64,000 nt of DNA, taken from positions 6,696,001 through 6,760,000 of the forward strand of contig NC_052138.2 of assembly GCF_016086655.4 (NCBI RefSeq). The letters are read 5' to 3'. Position 1 is the stretch's first letter, and each line of letters opens with the position of its first letter. The DNA is from Lepeophtheirus salmonis (Eukaryota > Arthropoda > Copepoda > Siphonostomatoida > Caligidae). Made by a program: the position numbers and the translations under genes. Of the stretch, positions 52,901 to 63,256 are shown piece after piece. The notes under the pieces were generated by a model. That model had not been told where the DNA came from. It did not search any database and saw only the letters and a program-made list of their open reading frames with translations.

Positions 52901-54050
52901 AGATGGAGGGTTGAAGCGTGTCGTTCTTGCTATAAATGTATATTAATTACACAAATGGATATAAGAATGAACTTACAATTCAATGGTGTAAACACAGTGA
53001 TTGTAACATCTTTTATAGATATTCTTAGTTACATGAATCAATTATAACTTTAGTTAACTTACTATTAGCTACAGTAACTTTAAAATCAGAAAAAGCATCA
53101 TTTATATTCTTTAATTGAGAAGACATTTAATCTTCATTACATTAAAATGTAAAGTTATTAGAAATAGCATTTACCATTATCAGTCAGAGGTTTTGGAGTT
53201 CTTATGTCTATATTGGAGAAATAAAAGAAATATTTTCCTGAATGTATCATTCTATTAAAACTGAAAATTATATTTTACTTGATGGTGTAATTGTTCCATT
53301 CTGAATTGTTGATGGAAGTGGTGAGACAGTAACTGTAAAAGTGTAAAGGGATAATTAATGTTCTTCCATTAAAAAGAATTTAGTACAAATTGAATATAGA
53401 TGGAGGGTTGAAGCGTGTCGTTCTTGCTATAAATTTATATTAATTACACAAATGGATATAAGAATGAACTTACAATTCAATGGTGTAAACACAGTGATTG
53501 TAACATCTTTTATAGATATTCTTAGTTACATGAATCAATTATAACTTTAGTTAACTTACTATTAGCTGCAGTTGTTTTAATTGGTGGAAAAGTTGGTGTT
53601 GGTAGAGCTACAAAATTTTAGTTAGTTAGCAGGTAGATTAGTTGAGATTCAATACGTTTAATGACTTACGTTGATCAGGTGTCGGCTGTCCTAGAGATGG
53701 AAAAATATTTTTTTTTAGTACATTGATGCTGTAATTAATTTTAAATCTAATTACTTGGACAATTGGAGTGGCAAATTCCGTAGTTATTGCTGTTTTCCAT
53801 GTAAACTCCATTTACTACATCATTGGTAGGGCACCAAAAATTTGATCCCCAATCAGCATTGGTACAACTTGAATATTTGTTTCCTCGGTAAACAAATGGA
53901 AAGATACATATTAAACCATCGTTTGTCTTGCAATCTGTAAATGTTATACCTATAACTATCTAAACAATTAACATATTTTAACAATAGTTTACTTTGTGAA
54001 AAACTAGGATCGACATTTAAAAAAAGTACAAGGACTAAAAGAGACTTCAT
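49805..54050 (-). CDS. Secreted FN2 - mucin-like linker - FN2 - ShKT protein, many micro-exons
   Basis: Minus-strand gene. Exon 1 (53993-54050) encodes the signal peptide MKSLLVLVLFLNVDPSFSQ. Exon 2 (53755-53934) is an FN2 domain. Exon 50553-50747 is a second FN2. The last exon (49805-49917) is a six-cysteine ShKT-like module with the stop. Between and after them lie small phase 1-1 GT-AG exons rich in Thr, Pro and Ser: 53670-53690, 53560-53607, 53279-53332, 53175-53207, further repeated copies down to 50838-50891, then 50443-50472, 50346-50378, 50246-50275, 50167-50193, 50080-50106 and 49998-50018. All run in phase 1, so exons can be added or skipped without breaking the frame. A role as an exocrine or mucus-like secretion is inferred; FN2-domain proteins are known from salmon-louse exocrine glands. 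Which repeated exons are used, and whether a degenerate FN2 copy is skipped, cannot be settled here. Confidence 0.75.
50553..50747 (-). other. FN2-like domain exon near the 3' end
   Basis: 195-nt phase 1-1 exon with ttatag acceptor and gtatat donor. It contains ERCLTVDDRECQFPIIIG, then SMCIS, VYFCPV and LGICKPDCPS. The cysteine spacing follows the FN2 fold (C...C..PF...C....WC...C), although the usual WC is FC here and the aromatic core is weaker than in the 5' FN2. It ends with the same CPS-type boundary as the first FN2 exon. Confidence 0.65.
50838..53332 (-). repeat. Tandemly repeated micro-exon cassette (about 497 bp)
   Basis: Five near-identical copies of a 54-nt exon encoding ITVSPLPSTIQNGTITPS lie at 51092-51145, 51589-51642, 52094-52147, 52782-52835 and 53279-53332, spaced 497, 505, 688 and 497 bp. 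A diverged sixth is at 50838-50891. Each is flanked by ttttacag and gtaaaata splice signals. A second exon type (NIRTPKPPTDN) is at 51485-51517 and 53175-53207 (33 nt), and at 50989-51020 and 51993-52024 (32 nt, out of phase). Intron sequence is as conserved as exon sequence, so the amplification is recent or kept uniform by unequal exchange. Confidence 0.85.
52562..52735 (-). pseudogene. Degenerate second copy of the FN2 exon
   Basis: Same sequence as the exon at 53755-53934, but with three deletions: about 12 bases removing the CT(N)AD region with its cysteine, a small deletion that shifts the frame after NDVVNG so that a stop follows HGKQQ, and a deletion near the end removing the last CH. 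The splice signals on both sides remain. If included in the mRNA it would end the protein early, so it must be skipped, or it is an error of assembly or a recent null duplication. Confidence 0.75.
53755..53934 (-). other. FN2 domain exon (5' copy)
   Basis: 180-nt phase 1-1 exon. It reads NCKTNDGLICIFPFVYRGNK, then YSSCTNADWGSNFWCPT, VNGVYMENSNNYG and ICHSNCPS. The FN2 hallmarks C..PF.Y.G..Y..CT......WC.T......G.C are all present. FN2 domains bind collagen, gelatin or phospholipids in other proteins; the ligand here is unknown. The 59-bp intron before it was chosen because it restores the frame (donor at 53992, acceptor at 53935). Confidence 0.85.
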
Positions 54051-54076
54051 TGTAGTTCCTATTCGTAAATATCACG

Positions 54077-54105
54077 ACTGAAAATCCATGTCATACAAAT
54101 ATAAG
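54077..54105 (-). promoter_or_regulatory. TATA plus arthropod initiator of the FN2/ShKT gene
   Basis: On the minus strand CTTATATTTG (54096-54105) lies about 24 bases upstream of TCAGT (54077-54081), the arthropod initiator motif. The start codon follows about 30 bases further down. The spacing is right for a core promoter. Confidence 0.6.
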
Positions 54106-54540
54106 ATTTAAACATATATTTTAACATTTGTATAACTATGAATGTGATCATAATTCGATTTAATCTTTGAAAGGATCTGACAAGACAATATTATAAAAAA
54201 GTTGTTTTGATTTATATTTATTTGAGAAATGTATTATTTCAAAAAATGAATGTGTCATCTGTACCTATGTTATATGTCCTATATTACCCTATCATAACAT
54301 GAAAAAAATACTCTATTGACATTGTTTTAATGTTGAGTTATATGTAGCTTCAAAGAGTTACTTCATTTATTATGAAATACTGTATGCAAGGAATACTGTT
54401 AAATGAACTCCTTCTCTCTGACTTTTTATGAACAACAAAAACCCATTATTTTCATCCGTATGATGACACAAGGTCTGAAAAGTCTCGAGCTTAACAAAGA
54501 AAATACGATTTATTTTTGTTTCAAATTAGCTTTTTGTGTA
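54106..54540. other. Upstream flank of the FN2/ShKT gene
   Basis: AT-rich, nothing recognised. The frame at 54403-54612 runs into the foldback copy and is not a gene. Confidence 0.5.
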
Positions 54541-54544
54541 TCTT

Positions 54545-56141
54545 GTATAAGTGTGTCCACATGTCATACTTTCTCTTTCTATCTCGAAATGGGAGCCAAC
54601 GACAGAGAATAGTTAAAATTCCATTCTCGCAACCAAGGAAAATTGAGTTGTAGGACGCAAAGCGAAACGAGGAAAATATTGACGGAGGAAGAGGAGAAGG
54701 ATCTCGTCTTTTTCAGGTTTTTCGGTTTATTAGCACTTCCAAGGGTCACCTCATTAGATTGTAGGGAAGACGTTGTGAATTTGGATCTTATGGCGTAATT
54801 GGAAGAGGGAAGGGGTGACTCGGTGTCCATCCGTTGAATGAGGAATGAGGCCAAAGGAGATCATTTCTAATTATGTAAGGTATTACGACTTTTTCTTATA
54901 TCTACCATGAATCATGACAGTAGACAGGAATACTTTGTACGGTAGTTGTAGGGTTCAAATTTCTTCTTGGACGTCGATGAACTCGGATAAGAGTAAATTC
55001 ACAGCCTAACTGAATGTTTATTTTCTGTATTTAAGCATGCCCTTCCACACAATGAGACCTTCCATCTACTTTCGTGGGGTAGTCTTACATAATTAGATAT
55101 GATCTCCTCATCCCTCAGTCAACGGATGGACTCCGATATAACTCATCCTCCTCCCCTCCTCTGAATACTCCAGAGCCAAATTCACAATTTCTTCTACACA
55201 ATGATATCTTCCATGTACATTTGTGACCCTTCGAAGTGTTAATTACTCGAAAAAGTCGAGTGCCTTCTCCTTTTCCTCAGTCAATATATTCTTCGCGTTC
55301 CTTCGCTTAACGTACCGAAGTTATTTCCTTACTATTAAAAGGTTGTGAGAATTGAATTTCAATTTTCCGCTATCGCTGTCCCCAATTTGAAATAGAAAGA
55401 GAAAGTATGAAGTGTGGGCAAACTTTTCTATTTTTTAGTTTCTATTTATTTCAACTAATTTAAATGATTATGTTGTCCCCTCCCTAAAAAATGGTCTTAT
55501 TGTAGTGTTCTACGAACACCACCAACGGACCGGAGTAAAGCCAATAAGAAATCCTTTGGATTGGGGGTACAATCATACACTAAAACATATTATTCTATCA
55601 GGAATTACACTTAAAAGGATGTACACAGATATAACTATTAAAATATATCAACTCGTAAACAAAAGGTACATTACTATCTATTTAAAACAAATCTCTACGT
55701 CATGAGCTAAAAGTATAAAAAAACTGAAAATTGATGTTTGATGATAATATTGAAAGAAAGAGAAAAAACAGAGAAAAAAATTGAAAGATTATTAAGAAAA
55801 TGACAAAAATTTCAATTAAACATCAAGTTTTATTTGGAACATTTATAAGCAAATGAATTTCCAGTGTTATTTGAAACGCAAATCCCTTATTCATAAATAA
55901 CTTAACCCCCTATTTAGTCCCCTTGAGCTGTAAAAAACGGTTTTTGGATTTTGGGTACAGCTTATATGACCTCCCCAAAAATCAAACCCCACCTCTTAGC
56001 CTGTCCTAGATCAAAAGAGGGACCCATGCAAAATTTCTTCATCCTAGGTTCAATGGCGTGGGAACGTATAAAGGACATCGAGGAACACACAATCTCTCTT
56101 TTCTATATTTACAGATAATTGCTTGAGTTCAAGACAAGGAT
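54545..56141. mobile_element. Foldback element, copy 2 (left arm truncated)
   Basis: 54650-55706 matches 20535-21606 of copy 1 closely, including the central loop. The right arm then continues to 56141, supplying the part lost in the gap of copy 1. The left arm begins only at about 54545. Compared with copy 1, the arm lacks about 430 bp (copy 1 19918-20345) and the 254-bp insertion. The frames at 54579-54854 and 55505-55705 are by-products also present in copy 1. Confidence 0.8.
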
Positions 56142-57968
56142 GAGAGTCAATTATGCAAGGCAGAAAGTCAGTTGTTAGTTTGTTATTGCAATATTTAATG
56201 TTTAGTCTACATATATGTTACTTTTGAGTGAAGATGGATATGCCTTCATTACTTCAACATAAATATATACTGAGTTTTTTCAGGAATTCAATTATCTTTC
56301 CTTAGATTCTCATTAAGATCGTTCAAACAAAAACATTAATGTATCCATAGAAATGAATTTTATTAACTAAAAAAAGAAACTTTTTTTCAAAAAAAAAGAA
56401 GTGTCATATTTTGACCTTATAATCACGCATCATAAACATGGCTTAAAAGACTAATTTAAAAAAAAAATTTCATAAAATTCAAAATATTTTTTTTGCAAAA
56501 ATATTTCAAATATTAGATTTAAAAAAAAAAAAACATATTCACATTGTTGAAAACTGTTGAAACTCTGTCTTAAAGCGATTTTGACTATTTTATGTAAACC
56601 AAAGGAGTTGTGTGAAATAAATATACCTGTTCTTAGATCCAGCCCTGGGTTAGCAAATGCAAGACAATTAGCTGCATTTCAAATTAAATATTATTGAAGG
56701 GACAATTCAAAAAAAAAAAAAAAGTAATAATCCCGATGTCCCAAATATCATTTTTGTTAATTATATCCAAAATCTATTTACAAAAAATAAAAACTTGAGA
56801 AAAAAATTTGCAAATCCCCAGCAGTTCTCAAAAAAATCAAAAATTAAATTTCATATATATATTTTTTTTTTTTTTTCATAATAAATAGTTCAATACCAGT
56901 AATAAATAAGAATTGAAATTGCAAATTAAATATTATTGCCCCGATGTTGATACCATTTCCAACTCCGATTAATCGTCCCATCAGTATTAAAAATATTAAA
57001 ATATAAAACATATCAGAAATATAATAATTAAAATACTGTAAAATCTCGAAAAAATAAATCCAAGACCCCTTCATGGACTTGCCATCTCCAACTGGAGAGA
57101 GACGGCTTCTAGGATATCCATTGAATGTAGTATATATTTATGATGGAGTCAAATAATAGATGATAATTAGAATGGCCCATGTTATAATTAATTAATGCAT
57201 TTTTAGAATAAGAAATTGCAGCTTGTACAATGTGGTTATACAAGTTCCAACTTGCACGGAAATTGCAAGGGTCACGGATATTTTTTGAAAAAAAAATCGA
57301 AAAATTACAACATTTTGGTAAAAAATTTGAAAAATTAAATTTTTCCAGAAAATAAACACTTCAAAATATGTGAATTTAATAATCGGGATTATTACTTTTT
57401 TTTTTTTTTTGAATTGTCCTTCAATAATATTTAATTTGAAATGCAGCATTTGCTAACCCAGGGCTGGATCTAAGAACAGGTATATTTTTTTCACACAACT
57501 CCTTTGGTTTACATAAAATAGTCAAAATTGCTTTAAGACAGAGTTTCAACAGTTTTCAACAATGTGAATATGTTTTGTTTTTTTTAAATCTAATATTTGA
57601 AATATTTTTGCAAAAAAAATATTTTGAATTTTATGAAATTTTTTTTTTTAAATTAGTCTTTTAAGCCATGTTTATGATGCGTGATTATAAGGTTAAAATA
57701 TGACACTTCTTTTTTTTTGGAAAAAAGTTTCTTTTTTTAGTTAATAAAATTCATTTCTATGGATACATTAATGTTTTTGTTTGAACGATCTTAATGAGAA
57801 TCTAAGGAAAGATAATTGAATTCCTGAAAAAACTCAGTATATATTTATGTTGAAGTAATGAAGGCATATCCATCTTCACTCAAAAGTAACATATATGTAG
57901 ACTAAACATTAAATATTGCAATAACAAACTAACAACTGACTTTCTGCCTTGCATAATTGACTCTCATC
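56139..57968. mobile_element. 1.83-kb palindromic element with 0.6-kb arms
   Basis: Arms 56139-56737 and 57382-57968 are inverted copies with few differences, mostly in poly-A/T lengths. The outer ends are gatgagagtc and gactctcatc. The 644-bp spacer has a hAT-like end (56966-56984) and AT-rich tandem units. The frames at 56844-57074 and 57192-57449 are AT artefacts. The left end coincides with the outer end of foldback copy 2. Near-identity of the arms suggests recent origin or gene conversion. Confidence 0.85.
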
Positions 57969-58030
57969 AATCAAAAGAAAAAAATATTCATAAAAATACA
58001 TCCACATTGCTTCGGTAGATGTGCATTGTA

Positions 58031-58565
58031 CAGGACTTCTGCCGCAGGATTATAGATATATGTATTTGTTTAATTTTTTTTCTTTAGGGGGGAGGGACTT
58101 GGTTTTTGGAATTTTGCCAAAAATTTAATTATTCGTGAATTTACAAATATTTTCCCTACGCTTTTCATAATATATTACTATGCAATATTATACTCCAGTA
58201 TCGAATTGAAGACTCATAGTCTAAGTTTTTAATATTATCAAATATATATATATATATGTAATTCATTTTAAAAATAGTTGTTTAATAATATGATAGTCTG
58301 ATATTTCTTAAGAAAGGAATAGGAGTTGGTATAATTGACTTATTTGGCTAACTACCAACTGATTTTGGGCCTTTTCTCCCTTTCTTTTTTGAAGAAAGGT
58401 TGTGTGATATACAAAAGATAACGACATACTTAGAGCCAAATAAACTTTTGTACATGAACCCCTAATTATTTTGGCTTCAAATGAATTTCTTTTGCAATTT
58501 GAAAAAAAATCAAAAAAATTTACAAAGACCAAGCCCCTCAAGATATAACCCTGCGGACGCCCCTG
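58031..58565. mobile_element. hAT-like MITE, 535 bp
   Basis: The right end read inward is caggggcgtccgcagggtta, then tatcttgaggggcttggt. The left end is caggacttctgccgcaggat followed, after a short gap, by ggggagggacttggtttttg. The interior is AT-rich and non-coding. The frame at 58308-58583 overlaps the right end. Flanking 8-mers do not match, so a target-site duplication is not shown. Confidence 0.5.
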
Positions 58566-59040
58566 ACTTACGCCTTCTTCCAAATAACTCCACTAATACT
58601 CCACGTTGGTGTATATACGTTCTAATTTTCTATTGTTCTGACTTAACTTGTGTCTATTGACTATTAAAATAATTTAATAGGAATGTTTACACTTAACAAA
58701 GATTTTTTTTTGGGGGAAATATTTGAAAACTTCTTGAAAGACTCTTTGTTGTGTTTTAGATTCATATTATGTACTAATTTTTTATGCATCTTTTTTTTTA
58801 CACTTGAATAAAAATTACGTTTATTAAACGCCACACCCAAAGAGCTTTTTAAAACTTTTTTTCTCGAGTTATATACAGGATATATGAACGAAATCCGTCG
58901 CTTTTGATCCATCTACTTTAAATTAACATAAAATAGATTTTTTATTAAACTTAATTCAAAAAATTGAGACAGAGCTGCAGATACAATCAAAATAATTATA
59001 TCTCACTCGATTTAGCCTCTATTTGCCTCAATAACCGTTG
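58566..59040. other. Gene-free AT-rich stretch
   Basis: No gene recognised. The minus-strand frame at 58664-58912 is lysine-rich and without family resemblance. Confidence 0.5.
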
Positions 59041-59049
59041 AACCACTAT

Positions 59050-60060
59050 CATTAAATTTTCTTTTGCAGGACACGGCCATACGCACATCAAAAAGATGTT
59101 CAGATATCCAAAGAGCATAGTCTACGACGTCCACAACCGCTGGAAAGAGCTTGGGCATATAAGAGAAAATCTCACAAGTCCCGTAGTGATCAAAAACGCA
59201 CTTTCATATTTCTCGCAGCACTGGAACGATCCTTGAAGTCATCTCCTGGTTTAACACTCTTTCCAAAAAGCACAAAGACACAGTCTCCAGAGGCATAAAA
59301 ACTGACCTGAGGATGAATTCATACCGCTTCTAAATACGACATTCCCTACAGAAAAAATGAAGGCCATCTGGGCTGCCCTCGTATGAAAATTGCTGAACGA
59401 TTTTAAGTGTCATGGCAACCAAAGTATCTTTTATTCGGAAGAGAAACAATGGAATGCTGACAGATCCCACAACATGCAGAATGATGCATGAATGCCACAG
59501 TGAGAGCTAATATCCCCCACGTCTATAAAACCAAATTTCCAGCCATTATCATGACCCACATTGGGAGCAAATGTAGTGTCGTGCCCCCATCTTCTTTTAG
59601 CCAAAGAAGAGGGTGGGTACTGACAGGGGCTGTGAAATTTTGTCTGACCGAGTGATATCTTGGATGAAAGCTGAGATCAATTGTGTCGAGTTACCTGTTT
59701 CAATAAGACTCGGCCACCTCTCACAAGGCCTGCAAGACCCAAAAATTGTTTAAAGAAGAGAAGGTATCATTTTGAATCCCCCACACCTGGCCCTCCAACT
59801 CTCCCAAAGTGAATCCACCGGATTGCTTCTAATAGGGGGAGTTTGCCAGAAGGTTTCTGATAATTCACATAACAGCATCGACTCCTTGAAGGCATCCATT
59901 CTCAAGTACCATAGTTTTCACAAAATGTGGGCGGGGGAGTTACTCAGTGATGGTTCCATCCAGATATACATGATTGGGCAGTCATAAATGTGAAGGGACA
60001 TGTTAACACCCCAATGGCCTATTAAATAATGAAGAAGAAAAAAGTGAAAACGCAATAAAT
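59050..60060 (+). pseudogene. Mariner-like transposase relic, nearly full length
   Basis: Plus-strand pieces in order: GHTHIKKMFRYPKSIVYDVH (helix-turn-helix region), WNADRSHNMQND, NIPHVYKTKFPAIIMTHIGS, GWVLTGAVKFCLTE, QDSATSHKACKTQKLF, and then SNSPKVNPPD followed by GVCQKVSDNSHNSIDSLKAS. This is the mariner order, with the QD(S/N)AxxHxA second catalytic Asp and a decayed SPDxNPxD. Many stops and shifts occur. The frame at 59772-59987 is a part of it in the wrong frame. It represents a different subfamily from the relics at 30600 and 63260. Confidence 0.7.
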
Positions 60061-60800
60061 GAGTATCCATTTCTAATTTCCAACCTTAGTTTTCATTGTA
60101 GTACAGATACCTTCATTAAATATATGTTTGTCCTGAGGGTACATCTTGTACTGCTAATAAAAATAATAGAAACAGAAAATGAACGTGGTGTACCCTGGAA
60201 GGAGAGCAATTGTGTGGTAAGGATGTGATATTAGATCAGCTGCATGCAGCCGTGGGAGAAAATAAATTAGCACAAATTCCATAGCAAGGACAATTAACTC
60301 TGCTGTTGATTCTCAATTCTACTTATGCTCCAACCCTGACTTACACTTAAAACTCCCGAGCCAACCCTCAATCTAACTCTTCGTCTTTCATGAGCAGAGG
60401 CACTAGTTCTTACTAAGTTGCTCTATCTGTAAGAAATATATACTAATGGCAATAGGAAAATATAAAAACATGTTAAGATGACGAACTAGAAAAACCACTC
60501 CTGTTTTCTGGGTAATATTTTATACACTTCTAGCTATTTCCCTAAAGTAAATAAATACTCTCACACAAATTTTCTTTCACATTCTGAAGTCAAAAGATGT
60601 ATTTGGGTATACCAAACGACTTCTCTGGTAGAATTATCCTTCATAAACCTGAAAATTTTATCAATTTATATACAAAAAATGCTCAGGAAGAATGATTTAA
60701 AAAGAGGAATGTGTATTCCTACAATATTCCTTACATCTTGAAAAGAAATGTTATGAGGGGATCAAGATTAGGGTTGCAATTATTTCAATTTTTAGGAAAA
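60061..60800. other. Gene-free stretch
   Basis: Nothing recognised between the mariner relic and the next decayed element. Confidence 0.45.
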
Positions 60801-60829
60801 GTAAATGGCTGAGGCTAAAAAAATGATTC

Positions 60830-61500
60830 TTAATAGTACAAGAAACATTTAAAAAAGGTTCCTTTCCCATTTTAAATGAATTACCCTTCAAAAAACTATT
60901 TGCATTTTATCATGGAAGATCAACAGAATTATGAATGCTCATATCAAACTTTTCATGCCTAGCTGAAGACATTAAAACATCCCTTCCAGACGTCGATGAC
61001 TCTTTTAAGAACAAACTCAGCAGGGATCAAAAGTACTTTATAGAAATTTGATCAAATCTTCAAAATGGACCACATTCAATAAAAAAGCCTTCCCTAATAA
61101 AGCATTCTGGAACTGTCCACAATGCTAGATGGATTACTACAGCATCCACTCTTCTGAGACTCTAACTCTAAACCAAACATCCACCAGAAGAACTTAAAAG
61201 ATTGGGAGTGATCATTCTTAACATTTATGGACCAACTTTTGTTTAAATTCAAAAGAATCATCATGTTAGATATGCTTCTCAGCACTATTTCTTTGCATTA
61301 CATCAAGGACGTCAGCATCTTACAAAAGAAGAACAAGATGTAGTTGCAAATTCATTCAAAGTTAACTCATTCGTTGCATACATAGAAGCTATACTTTTAG
61401 GCTCATTGTTTGACTCGGACAAAAATACCAGAAGGATAACAGTCAATATCATCATGCAAGACAGAGAAAAAAGAAATACTACTGGATCAGTTAGGGGATA
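60830..61500 (+). pseudogene. Relic of an uncharacterised arthropod repeat protein (HARWLTTA type)
   Basis: Across frames: ETFKKGSFPILNELPFKKLF, FYHGRSTEL, VHNARWITTASTLLRL, PPEELKRLGVIILNIYGPTF, then HYFFALHQGRQHLTKEEQDV, NSFVAYIEAILLGSLFDSD and RRITVNIIMQDREKRN. I know the pattern HARWLTTAxRxLRLY...FIxxxYxPxWF from a multi-copy protein family in arthropods and hydra that is probably transposon-borne, but I cannot name its superfamily. It is broken by several stops. The minus-strand frame at 61094-61285 is a shadow. Confidence 0.45.
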
Positions 61501-61559
61501 TATTCAGAAGGCTGATTATTTAAACTTCAATAAAAAGTTATTTGGAGTTTGTTGATTTA

Positions 61560-62640
61560 TCATCAATTCCAAATAGTTTTTTAAAAGAACCTCCTTTCAC
61601 TTTTAACATAAAGAAAGAAACATTTCTGAAGTGTATTTATTATTCATAGTTTAGTTTAATATTAATTATTGAAAATAAGTAAACTTAGGGACGAAAAATT
61701 GATAAGGCCCAGATGTGTTGTGAAAAAATCCGTATTTTAATAAACAAATCGATTTTTTTTTATAAAACAAAAAATATTTTTTATGCACAAATTACATAGC
61801 AAAAATAAATTGTTGTTGATGTAAAATCATTTTTGGAGACTTTTTATTAACTAACCGGAATTAAACAACTTGAGCTTAATAAATTTACAATAAAATAAAT
61901 TGTCTAATTATTTGGAAAAAAATTATATTTATATGTGGAGAAAGACGTCGATTGAAGTTGATTGAAATTTGGCTCATTACCCTTTTGAACCACCTCTAAA
62001 TATTTTTTTAACTCCTCAAACTTTTCACAAATGTTTTTATTTACAATTTTATTTCATTTCTTAACCTAGGGCATTTACTCTTCATAAAGAAAAATGAACT
62101 TATTCTCGCCGTAATGATGATGTCAAAAAATTATAATTAAATTAATTAAAATATTTCTTGAAATTATTATTATAATTTATTATTATATTTCTTAAGAAGA
62201 TATTTATTTATTTCTGAAGTCAGGGACACTTATGATTTTAGGTCATTTTTATCAGGAACTTTTTTGTAAAGAAAGTGAAGCAAGAAATTAATATTTGATA
62301 AAATATGATAAAATACAAGTCATTAATCAAATATTGTCATTAAAGGTTGAGGATGGATAGATAAATAGGAAAGGGAATTCATTCCAATTTATTTTAACTT
62401 AATGTCGTATAAGCAAAGACGTACATTTTAGAATAGATAATAGATAAAAAGTGCATTATTATTGATTGGATTTGCTCCTTACTTTAGTAATAAGGTTTAT
62501 ATGAGCCTTATATATGGGAATCAAAATCAGTTCTGTTCCTATTATTTCTCCAGCAAAAAAATGCCTCAATTTTTAAAATGTAGTATTTCCACTTAAATTA
62601 TGATAAAGTATTTATCTTTTGTAATTCATATACATATTTT
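61560..62640. other. Gene-free AT-rich stretch
   Basis: No gene or repeat recognised. Confidence 0.5.
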
Positions 62641-62682
62641 TGATTGGAGAAAGAATCATCTAGCTGCCTTAAGGAAATATTG

Positions 62683-62830
62683 CAGGGGCGTGCATGTAGC
62701 ATCGAATATGCAGGGGCGTCCACAGGATTCAATTTTTTGGAAGGGTTTGGTTTTTGGAATTATTCGAAAAAAATTATAAGAAAAAAATTCAAACAGCATT
62801 TTTATATATACTTAACCTTATGCAAGGTAT
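62683..62830 (+). repeat. Two adjacent hAT-like ends (CAGGGGCG)
   Basis: caggggcg occurs at 62683 and 62711. The second is followed by tccacaggattcaatttttt and ggaagggtttggtttttgga, as in the element at 58031-58565. Two ends 28 bp apart suggest one insertion into another's end. The frame at 62644-62835 spans them and is not a gene. Confidence 0.5.
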
Positions 62831-62839
62831 TCTAATGGC

Positions 62840-63256
62840 GAATTATGTTATCATCTTTTAGTGGTCTCCAAGCAAACAAAACACATTGGTTTCCATTTGA
62901 AATTGGTGAAGAGTTAGTCTTCTGCTAACTTTTGGCTGAAAAATGCGATTATCGGGGTCAAACTTTCTCTTTTTGCCGCTGCTAGCTCCCATGGCTCATA
63001 AGTTTGTTCTTATCAAATGCAACAAGGAACCAGCTATTGTTTGGGTATGGCACCCTCTATCGGTCAACTGTATAATTACGTTTTTTCCTTTAAAAATTCT
63101 TATAAATTATTATTGATCTATTTGGTGGCCAAAATGAGTGAGGACAAGGGCCATGTATTATGGGATATTCACATCGATCTAGCATCAGTTAACAGTTACG
63201 CAGGGAAGTCTCGGCCATTGCAGACGCATAATATCTATATAACACTCGTTTGAGTG
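62840..63256. other. Unassigned stretch
   Basis: A 78-codon frame at 63017-63253 has no recognised motif. It may be flank or a decayed element. I see nothing that supports a gene. Confidence 0.4.

Larger units (their letters stand above)
51550..53940. repeat. Head-to-tail duplication of 1.19 kb
   Basis: The block of about 51550-52738 is repeated as about 52739-53935. The copies share two micro-exon cassettes, the 48-nt exon (52375-52422 and 53560-53607), the 21-nt exon (52485-52505 and 53670-53690) and the FN2 exon (52562-52735 and 53755-53934). At the junction, ctgtaaatgt of the FN2 acceptor side runs straight into catcaatgtatcattctatg, with aatgt shared. Confidence 0.8.

Noticed and set aside
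53063..53077. 15-nt exon (TT ACT GTA GCT AAT A) and 33-nt exon at 53474-53506 with their copies
   Set aside because: Good GTAAGT donors but poor acceptors lacking a pyrimidine tract, so I did not include them among the supported exons; cDNA would decide.
50838..53332. CRISPR-like regular spacing of short repeats
   Set aside because: Repeats of about 497 bp contain exons with splice sites in a eukaryotic gene, and there are no unique spacers of uniform length.
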